Source: Pseudoruegeria sp039972875 | GTDB taxonomy: Bacteria; Pseudomonadota; Alphaproteobacteria; Rhodobacterales; Rhodobacteraceae | Length of the DNA stretch: 64,000 nucleotides | Assembly: GCA_039972875.1 (NCBI GenBank) | Contig: JBDWMA010000044.1 | Location: 130,314-194,313, forward strand | Direction of reading: 5' to 3' | In this document: positions 33,201-42,021 of the stretch, piece by piece | Layout of the letters: the number at the start of each line of letters is the position of its first letter | How positions within the stretch are numbered: the first letter of the stretch is position 1 | Program-made: the position numbers and the translations under genes | The notes under the pieces: model-generated | Database searches by the model: none | What the model saw: the letters and a program-made list of their open reading frames with translations, nothing else | Told to the model about the DNA's origin: nothing

Positions 33201-35060
33201 ATGAACGTAGCAGACCCCAAAATAAGCCAAGACCGACCGCAAATCAGGCAGCTGGACGAAACCGCAATCAATCGCATCGCAGCAGGTGAGGTGGTGGAGC
33301 GTCCGGCCTCTGCCGTGAAGGAGTTGGTTGAAAACGCGTTGGATGCCGGGGCGAGGCGCATCGACGTGGCCTATGCAGATGGTGGTAAGACGCTGATCCG
33401 TGTCGCCGATGATGGTCACGGCATGACTGCTGAGGACCTGCCACTGGCGTTGTCCCGTCATGCGACGTCAAAAATTGATGGGACCGATTTGCTCGATATT
33501 CATTCGTTCGGGTTTCGCGGAGAGGCGTTGCCATCACTTGGATCGGTGGGGCGGCTTACAATTACGTCGCGAGCCAAGAACGAGGACGCGGCCATGATCC
33601 GAGTGGCCGGAGGGCGGATTGATCCGGTACGACCGGCCGCGCTGTCTGAGGGAACCGTCGTGGAATTGCGTGATCTGTTTTATGCCACGCCGGCGCGGCT
33701 GAAATTCATGCGCACGGATCGCGCGGAATCTCAGGCCATTTCAGACGTGATAAAGCGGCTTGCGATGGCTGAGCCCCATGTCGCGTTTACGATACGCGAT
33801 TTGACGAATGGTGGAGAGGGGCGCGTGACATTTCGTGCGGACGCGGAAAATGGGGATCTGTTTGATGCGCTTCATGCGCGGTTGCGCCGTATCCTCGGAG
33901 CTGAATTTGCGGAAAATGCGCTGTTAATCGATGCGGATCGCGATGGGATCAGCCTAACGGGATATGCGGCACTGCCGACCTATTCCCGCGGATCATCTGT
34001 GGCCCAATATCTGTTTGTGAACGGCCGTCCGGTCAAAGACAAAATGCTCTATGGGGCGTTGAGGGCCGCATATTTTGATTTTCTGAGTCGGGACCGTCAT
34101 CCAGCGGCCGTGTTGTTTTTAACCTGTGATCCGCATCTTGTGGATGTGAATGTCCACCCCGCTAAATCAGAAGTGCGTTTCCGGGACCCCGGTGTTGCCC
34201 GTGGCTTATTGGTTTCTGGATTGCGCCATGCGTTGGCCAACGCGGGTCATCGGGCATCGACGACGGTGGCTGGGGCAACGCTGGGTGCCTTTAGGCCCGA
34301 ACAGCCCTCTGGTGCGCCTCGTATTTATCAGATGGATCGACCAAGTGCAGGCGCACGAGCAGAGAGCTACGCCGCGCAAGCGCCTTTGCCGTCGAATCCC
34401 GGCTTTGGGGAAGCTTTTGAACCATCGGCAAGAATTGAGGCCCCCGCTATACCGGAGGAGACCGAGCAAACCACGGTGGATTTGCCATTGGGTGCTGCGC
34501 GTGGGCAAGTGCACGAGAATTACATTATTGCACAGACCGCTGATGGCATGGTGATCGTGGATCAACACGCTGCCCACGAACGTTTGGTTTACGAAAAGCT
34601 TAAGAAACAAATGGCGGATAACGGTGTTGCCGCGCAGGCCTTGTTGATTCCGGAAATTGTCGAGCTTTCGGATCAGGATCGGTCTACCCTTATGGAACAC
34701 GCAGAAGACTTCGCTCGCTTTGGTTTAAGCCTAGAAGGGTTTGGACCAACCGCGATTGCGATCCGTGAAACACCTGCGATCCTTGGGGAAATTAACGCCG
34801 AGGCGATGATCCGCGATATTCTGGATGAACTGGCAGATTTGAATGAGAGCTTGACCTTGCAAGCCCGTGTTGAGGCGATCCTGTCCCGTGTGGCCTGTCA
34901 TGGTTCTATTCGGTCCGGTCGCCGGTTGCGTGGAGAAGAAATGAATGCCTTGTTGCGCGAAATGGAGGCGACACCGCATTCTGGACAGTGTAATCATGGA
35001 CGGCCCACTTACGTGGAATTGAAACTCTCTGATATTGAAAGGCTTTTTGGGCGCACATGA
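33201..35060 (+). CDS. mutL: DNA mismatch repair protein MutL
   Basis: The protein has about 619 residues from the ATG at 33201. An in-frame ATG at 33141 would add 20 residues; neither has a strong ribosome site. The GHKL ATPase shows IAAGEVVERPASAVKELVEN, DDGHGM and SFGFRGEALPSLGSV. The C-terminal domain has DQHAAHERLVYE, which fits the endonuclease motif DQHA(x2)E(x4)E, plus ACHGSIRSG and CNHGRPTY. It should therefore be a nicking MutL, as expected where MutH is absent. rmuC overlaps its end by 4 bases. Confidence 0.95.
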   Translation: MNVADPKISQDRPQIRQLDETAINRIAAGEVVERPASAVKELVENALDAGARRIDVAYADGGKTLIRVADDGHGMTAEDLPLALSRHATSKIDGTDLLDIHSFGFRGEALPSLGSVGRLTITSRAKNEDAAMIRVAGGRIDPVRPAALSEGTVVELRDLFYATPARLKFMRTDRAESQAISDVIKRLAMAEPHVAFTIRDLTNGGEGRVTFRADAENGDLFDALHARLRRILGAEFAENALLIDADRDGISLTGYAALPTYSRGSSVAQYLFVNGRPVKDKMLYGALRAAYFDFLSRDRHPAAVLFLTCDPHLVDVNVHPAKSEVRFRDPGVARGLLVSGLRHALANAGHRASTTVAGATLGAFRPEQPSGAPRIYQMDRPSAGARAESYAAQAPLPSNPGFGEAFEPSARIEAPAIPEETEQTTVDLPLGAARGQVHENYIIAQTADGMVIVDQHAAHERLVYEKLKKQMADNGVAAQALLIPEIVELSDQDRSTLMEHAEDFARFGLSLEGFGPTAIAIRETPAILGEINAEAMIRDILDELADLNESLTLQARVEAILSRVACHGSIRSGRRLRGEEMNALLREMEATPHSGQCNHGRPTYVELKLSDIERLFGRT

Positions 35061-36400
35061 TTACAGTTGGCGATGCAACCTATGCTTATTCCGATCCCAT
35101 CATTATTGCGATAGCCGTCGCGCTTGCGATTGTGGTGTTGTTTTTGGTTCTCATGATCATGGCCATCAAAGCCGCAGGTCGTTCGGCGCAAATCGCGGCG
35201 CCGTTATCCCAACAATTGGGACAACTTGGTCAGCGTGTTGAAAATCTGGCGGACGGGCAGTCGAATCTGTCGGGCAATCTGTCCCATGTGTCCCAATCCC
35301 AGCAGGTGGCGCAGGCACAGATGATGAATTTGATGGAGCAACGCCTTGGCGAGGTGCAGATCAACGTCAATGAAAACCTTAACCGGGTTCAGCAGAACAC
35401 GGGTGAAAACCTGACACAAGTTCAGAAAAGCATGGCGGAAAGCCTTACGCAGGTTCAATTGCAGATGAAAGAGAACCTTGCCGATGTGCAGTTAAAGACG
35501 TCGCGCAGTTTGGCTGAGGTGCAAGAAAAGATGCACGAGAGCCTGCAGGGCAACGCCAAGCAAACCGCGACGAGTCTAACGCAATTACAGGAGCGTTTGC
35601 AGACCATCGATAAGGCACAAGAGAACATCGAAAAACTCTCTGGTGATGTTTTGAGCCTGCAAGATATCCTGTCGAATAAGCAAACTCGGGGGGCGTTTGG
35701 GGAAATCCAGCTGAATGATATTGTGTCCAAGGCTCTGCCCAAGGACAGCTTTGATCTGCAATCTACGTTGTCCAATGGAAAGAGAGCAGACTGTTTGATC
35801 CATTTGCCAAACCCACCTGGACCGATTGTTATCGATAGCAAGTTCCCGTTAGAAGCCTATGAAGCCCTGCGCCGTGCCGAAACGCAGGCGGATCTAACAG
35901 AGGCAAAACGGATGCTGAAAACATCCGTTAAAAAGCATATCAAAGACATTAGCGACAAATACATCATCGAAGGGGAAACGGCCGATGGGGCATTGATGTT
36001 TCTACCTTCTGAGGCCGTATATGCAGAACTGCATGCGAACTTCCCCGAGCTGGTGCGAGAGGGGTTTGCAGCGCGGGTTTGGATCGTCTCTCCGACCACT
36101 TGTATGGCGACATTGAATACGATGCGTGCCATTTTAAAAGACGCCCGGATGCGGGCCCAAGCGGGGCACATCCGTAAAGAGTTGAACTTGTTACATGGGG
36201 ATGTGGACCGTCTGGGAACCCGCGTCGAAAACCTGGACCGGCATTTCGGTCAGGCTGCAAAAGATATCTCAGATATTAAAATCAGCGCCGAAAAAGCAGG
36301 GCGTCGCGCGCAACGGTTGGATAACTTTGATTTCGAAGAACTCGCCGCTGATAAAATTGAAGAAACCGTGGTACCTCTACCTGCATCAAATGGGTCTTAA
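35057..36400 (+). CDS. rmuC: DNA recombination protein RmuC
   Basis: The 447-residue protein has an N-terminal membrane anchor (about residues 14-36), a long coiled coil (about 50-215), and the RmuC core starting near GAFGEIQLNDIV with DSKFPLEAYEAL and MFLPSEAVYAEL. RmuC limits inversions at short inverted repeats and has a nuclease-like fold. The coiled coil has an exact 11-residue periodicity over residues 94-181 (see the repeat entry). It overlaps mutL by ATGA, so both repair genes are co-transcribed. Confidence 0.93.
   Translation: MITVGDATYAYSDPIIIAIAVALAIVVLFLVLMIMAIKAAGRSAQIAAPLSQQLGQLGQRVENLADGQSNLSGNLSHVSQSQQVAQAQMMNLMEQRLGEVQINVNENLNRVQQNTGENLTQVQKSMAESLTQVQLQMKENLADVQLKTSRSLAEVQEKMHESLQGNAKQTATSLTQLQERLQTIDKAQENIEKLSGDVLSLQDILSNKQTRGAFGEIQLNDIVSKALPKDSFDLQSTLSNGKRADCLIHLPNPPGPIVIDSKFPLEAYEALRRAETQADLTEAKRMLKTSVKKHIKDISDKYIIEGETADGALMFLPSEAVYAELHANFPELVREGFAARVWIVSPTTCMATLNTMRAILKDARMRAQAGHIRKELNLLHGDVDRLGTRVENLDRHFGQAAKDISDIKISAEKAGRRAQRLDNFDFEELAADKIEETVVPLPASNGS
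35336..35599 (+). repeat. Eight tandem 33-bp (11-residue) repeats inside rmuC
   Basis: Residues 94-181 divide into eight units of exactly 11 residues, with Leu at position 4 and mostly Val at position 7, for example GENLTQVQKSM, AESLTQVQLQM and KENLADVQLKT. Codons differ between units, so the repeat is old at DNA level, but the 33-base register is kept. Confidence 0.9.
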
Positions 36401-36494
36401 GGTTTTACTATTGGACGTCTAACAGCCGCCTGACGATATTACATAAGAGATCCGTAGGTTTTATCACTGGGGCCGCACATCATATGGGGGAAAG

Positions 36495-37307
36495 ATGTCG
36501 ACAGATCCAATCGAATTCGCGGATACAATCCCATACTATTATGACAGAGGTTTAGGCCCCAATATGTTTGAAGCCTATGCCGCAGATTTGGCAAGGGTGG
36601 GGTGTGAAGAGGCGGTTTTAGATGTCCTTGAGGTGGCCGCAGGAACCGGTATTGTCAGCCGTCACCTGCGAAACAGACTACCTGCAGCGGCTTCGTTGAT
36701 TTCGACAGATTTTAACCCCCAAATGCTAGAGATCGCGAAACGCAAATTTTCAGATGAGGAACGGGTAGAATTCAAAGTAGCGAATGCCATGGTTCTGCCG
36801 TTCGAAGACGGATTATTCGATCTCGTCATCAGCCAGTTTGGCGTTATGTTCTTTCCAGATAAATGCGCATTTTTTCGGGAAGCCAACCGGGTTCTAAAGC
36901 CCGGAGGGCGGATGGTGTTCAACGTATGGAGCGCCATGTCAGAAAACCCGTTTTCCCAACTGGCCAAAGATGTGGCTTCAGACTATTTTCCAGATAATCC
37001 ACCCGAGTTTTACGACACCCCTTTTAGATATGGGGATCCGGTCGATGTGACCCCTGATTTATTGACAGGAGGCTGGCTTGATATACAACATGAGACACTT
37101 CGGATCACTCAGGTCATAGTGGACCCGAGAGGCTATGCTGAGGGGCTTGTCTATGGCAATCCTTTGATCCATGAGATCAGAGCGCGTAAGGATTTGGACC
37201 CCGAAGAGGTTGTTTCAAAAATGTGTGCTGCGATCAATCTTTGGTTCGGACAGACCGACATGACTATGCCCTTATCCGCTACACGATTCGTGTGTCGCAA
37301 ATCATAA
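36495..37307 (+). CDS. Class I SAM-dependent methyltransferase
   Basis: The 270-residue protein shows motif I EVAAGTGIVSRHL, the acidic end of strand 2 in ISTDFNPQML, and motif III LFDLVISQFGVMFFPDK, followed by LKPGGRMVFNVW. It resembles the UbiE/small-molecule family. GGGGGAAAG precedes the ATG. Substrate unknown; no clear functional link to neighbours. Confidence 0.9.
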   Translation: MSTDPIEFADTIPYYYDRGLGPNMFEAYAADLARVGCEEAVLDVLEVAAGTGIVSRHLRNRLPAAASLISTDFNPQMLEIAKRKFSDEERVEFKVANAMVLPFEDGLFDLVISQFGVMFFPDKCAFFREANRVLKPGGRMVFNVWSAMSENPFSQLAKDVASDYFPDNPPEFYDTPFRYGDPVDVTPDLLTGGWLDIQHETLRITQVIVDPRGYAEGLVYGNPLIHEIRARKDLDPEEVVSKMCAAINLWFGQTDMTMPLSATRFVCRKS

Positions 37308-37315
37308 TTCGTGTG

Positions 37316-38329
37316 TCATGCGCCGCAAATTGATTGCAGGCTGATCCATTGGCCATCAGTCAGAACCGGGGCTGTGGCTTGCCCTGCCATCGGGTCCCCC
37401 TCGATAAGAGCCAGCGTTGTTTCCCCGGTGACATCAAGGGCATAGCCATAGGGCGTGCTGGGGATTTCGGCCTTTGCGAATTCTGCTAAAAGGGCCTCAT
37501 CTGGCGCTGACGATAAGGGGGTAATCAAAAGTCCTTCGGCATAATACTGTAGAACGTCAGGTTCGATATTACCGCTCATCATGAGTTTTAGGGTCGTGCT
37601 TAGTCCGGCTGAGCTGAGCAATCTTTCTAGCGGGTCGATTTGTGTGCGACGCCATTGTTCTGCCAATAGATAACCGGAAGTCACGGCAGGGTCTTCTGGG
37701 TCCTCTACCAAAGAGCGGTTAAGCAGTATGAAACCACCCGGCAAATGGGTCGTGATGCGCACACCTGCTGGCAAAACGGCCAATTTATCATCAGGTGCAA
37801 GAACACGTTCGCGCAAACGATTTAACGCTTTGACGCCATATGTCGAAGCGCAAGGGTTACCACTCAGATGTGAAATTCGATCCAGCAAAGAGGCTCCGAT
37901 TTCGACACGTTTAACCTCTGGTACAATCGATGCCGCATATTGTGTCAGGGCCGTTGGCAGCCAAAAAACACTGAGGCCGATCCCGACGATCAGACCCAAA
38001 GCAGTTAAGGAATAACGCAAGCGGCCGGGGCGAGGTTTACTTTGCGCAATAGCCTTTCGAATCTGGCCGATTGCATCGATCATATCCGGATCATCGATTT
38101 CCAACGTTTCGGACCCATCTGCGTCGGGAGCAAAAATTGCTGGCCGTTCTCCGGGGTTTAACCGATTTACGGCTGCCAACGACCAATGTGTCAGGGGTTG
38201 ATCGTTCGTTTTTGAAAGCACCAACGTGGCATTGCCAAAAGAGACCACAACGTCTTTGCGTTGGGCGTCCTTGTCAGCTTTCCAGATGCCAACTGTTTCA
38301 AGCCGTTGATATTGGGTTAGGGCCGTCAT
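37316..38329 (-). CDS. Membrane protein resembling an M48 peptidase that lacks the HExxH zinc site
   Basis: The 337-residue protein has an N-terminal domain of about 100 residues rich in beta strands, one membrane segment (about 104-127), and a periplasmic C-terminal domain. ITTHLPGGFILLNRSLVEDPEDPAVTSGYLLAEQWRR corresponds in order to the M48 pattern in which a PGG-type loop and an exposed strand lead to the HExxH helix. Here the helix reads LLAEQWRR, with no histidines. The later EPDVLQYYAEGLL sits where M48 enzymes have the third ligand. I infer an inactive M48 relative; a Roseobacter hypothetical protein is the safe label. Confidence 0.55.
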   Translation of the reverse strand: MTALTQYQRLETVGIWKADKDAQRKDVVVSFGNATLVLSKTNDQPLTHWSLAAVNRLNPGERPAIFAPDADGSETLEIDDPDMIDAIGQIRKAIAQSKPRPGRLRYSLTALGLIVGIGLSVFWLPTALTQYAASIVPEVKRVEIGASLLDRISHLSGNPCASTYGVKALNRLRERVLAPDDKLAVLPAGVRITTHLPGGFILLNRSLVEDPEDPAVTSGYLLAEQWRRTQIDPLERLLSSAGLSTTLKLMMSGNIEPDVLQYYAEGLLITPLSSAPDEALLAEFAKAEIPSTPYGYALDVTGETTLALIEGDPMAGQATAPVLTDGQWISLQSICGA

Positions 38330-38462
38330 TCGACCGACATATGCCTGTTTTATTATATTGTTAGGGCAACCCTAGTCTGAAGTTTCATCAAGCTCAATCC
38401 AAACCGACGAAATCTGGTTAAAACCCGTTGCCTGTGGGGGCGTCAGGCTTCATCATTGAGGG

Positions 38463-39119
38463 ATGATCTTGTCGCGTGGCCGCAAATATATTTTCATCCA
38501 TATCCCCAAAACTGGGGGAACAGCGCTGACCAGTGCCTTAGAGGCGCGCGCGATGAAGGATGATATTTTGGTGGGGGATACACCAAAGGCCCGCAACAGA
38601 CACAAACGCCAAAAGGATTTGCCGAGTGCGGGTCGGCTTTGGAAACATTCGACCTTGAAAGACATTTATGGGCTGGTTGATCAAACCGAAGTTGAGCAGT
38701 TTTTTGTAACGACCATCGTGCGCAATCCGTGGGATCGGGTTGTTAGTTATTACCACTGGCTTGGGGAGCAATCGTTTGATCATCCGGCGGTGCAGCTGGC
38801 GAAATCCTGCGATTTCAGTGCATTCCTAAAACACCAATCCACGCAAAGTGCGCTGACATCATCGCCGTATCGCAGTTATGTCACGGACCGTACTGGGGTT
38901 CAGCGCTGTCGCAAATTTTTGCGGCTTGAGAACCTGCAAGAGGATTTGCAGGATTTTGAGGAGCATCTAGGGTTTCAGTTTGGGGATATCCCCATTGTAA
39001 ATGCTTCGAAACGGCAAAGCAAATATCAAAACTATTATAGTGAAGAAGACAAAAGAATCGTGGCCAATTGTTGTCACGTGGATATTGAACAGTTCGGCTA
39101 TAGCTTTAACCAAAATTAA
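38463..39119 (+). CDS. Sulfotransferase family 2 protein
   Basis: The 218-residue protein begins with the PAPS 5'-phosphosulfate loop KYIFIHIPKTGGTALTSALE and has the 3'-phosphate motif TTIVRNPWDRVVSYYHW. This matches the Sulfotransfer_2 domain, which transfers sulfate to carbohydrates or other acceptors. GAGGG sits almost against the ATG, so the start is not certain. No polysaccharide locus is next to it. Confidence 0.88.
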   Translation: MILSRGRKYIFIHIPKTGGTALTSALEARAMKDDILVGDTPKARNRHKRQKDLPSAGRLWKHSTLKDIYGLVDQTEVEQFFVTTIVRNPWDRVVSYYHWLGEQSFDHPAVQLAKSCDFSAFLKHQSTQSALTSSPYRSYVTDRTGVQRCRKFLRLENLQEDLQDFEEHLGFQFGDIPIVNASKRQSKYQNYYSEEDKRIVANCCHVDIEQFGYSFNQN

Positions 39120-39126
39120 CCCTTCA

Positions 39127-39157
39127 GGAAATTCGTGGCTTCAATAGTTGAATTTCC
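39127..39157. repeat. Inverted repeat GGAAATTC-N15-GAATTTCC
   Basis: Perfect 8-base arms 8 bases after the sulfotransferase stop, without a T-run. It may be the 3' hairpin of that transcript or a control site for the Hint-like gene at 39284. Confidence 0.4.
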
Positions 39158-39283
39158 GATGAATTGTTCGCCAATTTTTAACTGCGCCATGTTTTTGTCT
39201 TAATCGGGTCCCAGTTCCGTCGTGCTTTCCCGTTATGGGTTAATGGAACGAAAATGCAACACCGACGCTGAGTAGGCTTAAAA

Positions 39284-39964
39284 ATGTTTGGCATCAGAGA
39301 ATTGATTAAACGAACTCCGCTAGGGTCTCAGAACAGCTCTGAAGCTGTCTCAGATATGGAGGGCGAAGGCAAATCTGTTCAGACCAGTGGAATTGTTAGT
39401 GGCACTAAGGTGGCCAGTACACTAGGTTGGCGCCCGATAGAGGCCATTGACGTTGGCGACGATGTCTTGACCTTTGATGGTGGGATGCAGACGGTTTTAC
39501 ATGTGGTGCGCGAAACTCTGTGGAAAGGAACAGCAGTTTGCCCAAAGCATCTTTGGCCCTTGCGGGTTCCGTTGGGGGCGCTGGGCAATCAGGATCCAAT
39601 GTACCTCTTACCGGATCAGAATGTGCTTATCGAATCTGACACTGCTGAAGAAGTTCTCGGCGATCCTTTTGCGCTGATGCCAGCACAGTCTTTGGAAGGG
39701 GTTTCTGGAATACGGCGTGTACGACCGCATCAGGTGCTAGAGGTCATCACCCTGCATTTCGAACGTGACGAAATTGTATTTGCGAATGTTGGCGCCCTCT
39801 TTCATTGCCCGGCATTTTCTCAAAAAGATCTGCTGACTGCCAGTGGCGAGGCACAATATGAACCTCTGCCATTGACACAAGCCTGTCTATTGTCTGACTT
39901 CATCGGTCGAGAAGCAAAAATAGATAGAGGCGACGACGCTGATACGCCGTCAGCCAAACTTTAA
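39284..39964 (+). CDS. Hint-like protein without the catalytic cysteine
   Basis: The protein has 226 residues. After a 35-residue N-terminus, SGTKVASTLGWRPIEAIDVG and DDVLTFDGGMQTVLHV follow the same order as the Hint pattern CxxGTxIxTxxGxxPIExLxxGD seen in the larger Hint protein at 5681. The cysteine is replaced (G36 or S39 in GIVSGT). LLPDQNVLIES aligns with the HRV box, where the histidine is also missing. The protein should therefore not self-cleave. Typical of small Hint-type proteins in Rhodobacterales of unknown function. Confidence 0.75.
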   Translation: MFGIRELIKRTPLGSQNSSEAVSDMEGEGKSVQTSGIVSGTKVASTLGWRPIEAIDVGDDVLTFDGGMQTVLHVVRETLWKGTAVCPKHLWPLRVPLGALGNQDPMYLLPDQNVLIESDTAEEVLGDPFALMPAQSLEGVSGIRRVRPHQVLEVITLHFERDEIVFANVGALFHCPAFSQKDLLTASGEAQYEPLPLTQACLLSDFIGREAKIDRGDDADTPSAKL

Positions 39965-39982
39965 ACCTCGCAGCCCTAAGGG

Positions 39983-40612
39983 TTAAGCTGTGCGCGGCAT
40001 TAGATCGTATGGGTGTTTCCATCCGGGCATTTCTGAGATCCGCGTTAACCAAGCGTCAATATTTGGCCAGTCAGCGCGATCGAACCCAAAGGGTTCGGGG
40101 TAATATAAATAGCTGCAACAGCTTAGATCTGCCGTGGTGAGGCCGTCTCCGACCAACCACCCCCGATCACTTAGCGCGGTATCCAGAACTGAAAATGCAA
40201 TTTTAGTGCGGCCTTTTACAAAACCGATAACCTCTTGGGGGCGTTTTTCCTCGGCCAAAAAGTTCATCAAAAATCGCAGCATTCCAATTTGCGCCGACAT
40301 CTTATGATTATCCCATAAGGTCCACCGCAAAATCTCGCGCCGTTCGGTGTCGTTTTTGGGCCCCAGCTTTCCAGTTCTCTCCACAATATAGTCAAGGATG
40401 ACACCGGATTGAGAGAGTTTAAGCCCCTTTTCGTCGTCAATAAAGACAGGTGCCTCGGCCATTGGATTGAGTTCATGAAACTCTTTGGTTCTCGCGCCGC
40501 CGTTAAAAAAATCGATAAAGACCGGTTCCCAGTCTACACCAGCAAACTCTAGGGCCTGAGCAACCTTGTAGGAATGCCCGCTCTCTCCGAAGCAATGTAA
40601 TTTAATGGTCAT
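39983..40612 (-). CDS. Glutathione S-transferase family protein
   Basis: The 209-residue protein has the thioredoxin-like N-terminal domain (LHCFGESGHSYKVAQALEFAG, then MAEAPVFIDDEKGLKLSQSGVILDY with the Pro and Ser that hold glutathione) and the helical C-terminal domain with LTTADLSCCSYLYYPEPFGFD. It is a cytosolic enzyme that conjugates or reduces with glutathione. It overlaps the small gene upstream by 4 bases. Confidence 0.92.
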   Translation of the reverse strand: MTIKLHCFGESGHSYKVAQALEFAGVDWEPVFIDFFNGGARTKEFHELNPMAEAPVFIDDEKGLKLSQSGVILDYIVERTGKLGPKNDTERREILRWTLWDNHKMSAQIGMLRFLMNFLAEEKRPQEVIGFVKGRTKIAFSVLDTALSDRGWLVGDGLTTADLSCCSYLYYPEPFGFDRADWPNIDAWLTRISEMPGWKHPYDLMPRTA

Positions 40613-40833
40613 GGTTTATCCCGCTGTTTAGAGTGCGCCAGATCTGCCTGAAACAAACGCAGGCGGTGGGGCAGGTTTTCATCGTCGGTTATGCTGTTGA
40701 AATTCTCAAACAAAAAGGTCAACACCTCGTCGGGTGTTAAATCCGCCTCTTGAGAAAAACGACGAAGCTTCCGATAAGCGTCTTCGGTCATGGCAGCCGG
40801 AAAACGGCGCGTCAGGCGGTAGCGCTTAGGCAT
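40609..40833 (-). CDS. Small protein co-transcribed with the GST gene, possible ribbon-helix-helix fold
   Basis: The protein has 74 residues with a strong AGGAGG 7 bases upstream of the ATG. The arrangement RYRLTRRFPAAMTEDAYRKLRRFSQEADLTPDEVLTFLFENF (a beta-like start, then two helices) resembles the ribbon-helix-helix fold of small DNA-binding proteins, but I cannot assign a family. The 4-base overlap with the GST gene implies coupled translation. Confidence 0.7.
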   Translation of the reverse strand: MPKRYRLTRRFPAAMTEDAYRKLRRFSQEADLTPDEVLTFLFENFNSITDDENLPHRLRLFQADLAHSKQRDKP

Positions 40834-40927
40834 ACAGTCCTCCTGTGGGAGATTGTGATGCTGAAGACTAAAACCGATACCAAAGGAAAACGGAACAGGA
40901 AACTGCGGGGTAGAACCGCGCGATACA

Positions 40928-41299
40928 TTATTTCAGCTGATCTTCGCCCCATTTCAGACGGCCACGTAAATCTTCTATCGCTATATTTAGTTCATCACGT
41001 TGGTTTTCCATATCCGCTAGCCGCAACCGGCCAAGATCGACAACTTCACGAAGCTGACGGTCTTTACCACCTTCGCTGCCATAAAGGTTCAAGAGCTGAC
41101 GGATTTCCTCAAGACTGAACCCAAATCGTTTCCCACGCAATATAAGCCGAAGGCGCGCGCGATCTGATTTGCGATATAGTCGCTTTTGGCCCTCACGAAT
41201 GGGTGCCAAAAGCTCTTTAGCCTCATAGAATCGCAACGCTCGCGCTGTTACGCCGTAGTTGTCGCACATCTCGCGAATGGTCATTACGTCTTCGCTCAC
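40928..41299 (-). CDS. MerR-family transcriptional regulator, second paralog
   Basis: The protein has 123 residues and starts at GTG 41299, with AGGGG upstream. The winged-helix shows TIREMCDNYGVTARALRFYEAKELLAPIREGQKRLYRKSDRARLRLILRGKRFGFSLEEI, followed by a dimerisation coiled coil. It lacks cysteines for metal sensing, so it is not of the metal-binding MerR type. It is a clear paralog of the next gene, of equal length. Confidence 0.92.
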   Translation of the reverse strand: MSEDVMTIREMCDNYGVTARALRFYEAKELLAPIREGQKRLYRKSDRARLRLILRGKRFGFSLEEIRQLLNLYGSEGGKDRQLREVVDLGRLRLADMENQRDELNIAIEDLRGRLKWGEDQLK

Positions 41300-41381
41300 G
41301 TTTCATCCCCTAAGTCTGGCACGGCAAAGAAATGTCCAATGGGTGCCTAAAGTTCAAGCTGATGTGAAAAACCATATCCGA

Positions 41382-41394
41382 TTACGCAGCGTAA
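41382..41394. promoter_or_regulatory. Dyad TTACGC-A-GCGTAA between the MerR paralogs
   Basis: A perfect 13-base dyad lies 83 bases upstream of the second merR-type gene and 55 bases after the first. It is a candidate operator for one of them. Confidence 0.35.
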
Positions 41395-41448
41395 ATCACG
41401 ATTTGAGCACTGTATCGTAGGGTTTTATACTTAGGATCGTACGCATAA

Positions 41449-41820
41449 TCAGGATTCAAGTGTCTTTGCCGTTTGGTCGCGTAAACCTTGCAACTCGGCA
41501 ATTGTTTCTTCGAGTTGCTGTTTTTGTTCATTCAGATCTTTGAGCTGCCGGTCAGCCATTTCAATCCATGTGGTCAGCTGCGTGGTTGTGCCTTCTTGTT
41601 CATATATTAAAAGCCACTGACGAATTTCTTCCAGCGAAAAACCGAACCGCCGGCCCCGCAGGATCAGCGTCATTCTTGCCACTTCTCGCGCGCTGTAAAA
41701 CCGGCTCCGGCCTTCTTTTTCTGGTTGCAACAGCTCTATGTACTCATAGTAGCGCAGTGTCCGCGGTGTCACATCGAATTTGGCACACATTTCTTTGAAT
41801 GAAAGCCGGGTTTCTGTCAT
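41449..41820 (-). CDS. MerR-family transcriptional regulator, first paralog
   Basis: The ATG at 41820 is chosen because AAGGAGAG lies 8 bases upstream; the frame extends 17 residues more. The 123-residue protein shows SFKEMCAKFDVTPRTLRYYEYIELLQPEKEGRSRFYSAREVARMTLILRGRRFGFSLEEIRQW and a coiled coil. Relatives that I know regulate fatty-acid or acyl-CoA genes in Rhodobacterales; the two thioesterase genes divergent from it make this plausible but not shown. Confidence 0.92.
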   Translation of the reverse strand: MTETRLSFKEMCAKFDVTPRTLRYYEYIELLQPEKEGRSRFYSAREVARMTLILRGRRFGFSLEEIRQWLLIYEQEGTTTQLTTWIEMADRQLKDLNEQKQQLEETIAELQGLRDQTAKTLES

Positions 41821-42021
41821 TGGTATTCTCTCCTTGGAGATAACGATAGAACGTTCACCCCAGACGCGCAATCATCTTGAAAGCGGATATTTTTAGAACC
41901 CATTACTGCTTTCTGTTGGTTACGTAGGGGTGTGTTCCAGTCGTCCGGATTTTCCGCTTGCGGGAGGCTGCTGCTTGGGGCCTAGTGATCGATATCCAAG
42001 GCGTAGAAAAGAGGGTTTGAA

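Noticed and set aside
41830..41839. Palindrome CTCCTTGGAG over the ribosome site of the first MerR gene as an RNA switch
   Set aside because: A real hairpin loop would leave only three pairs; no stable structure.
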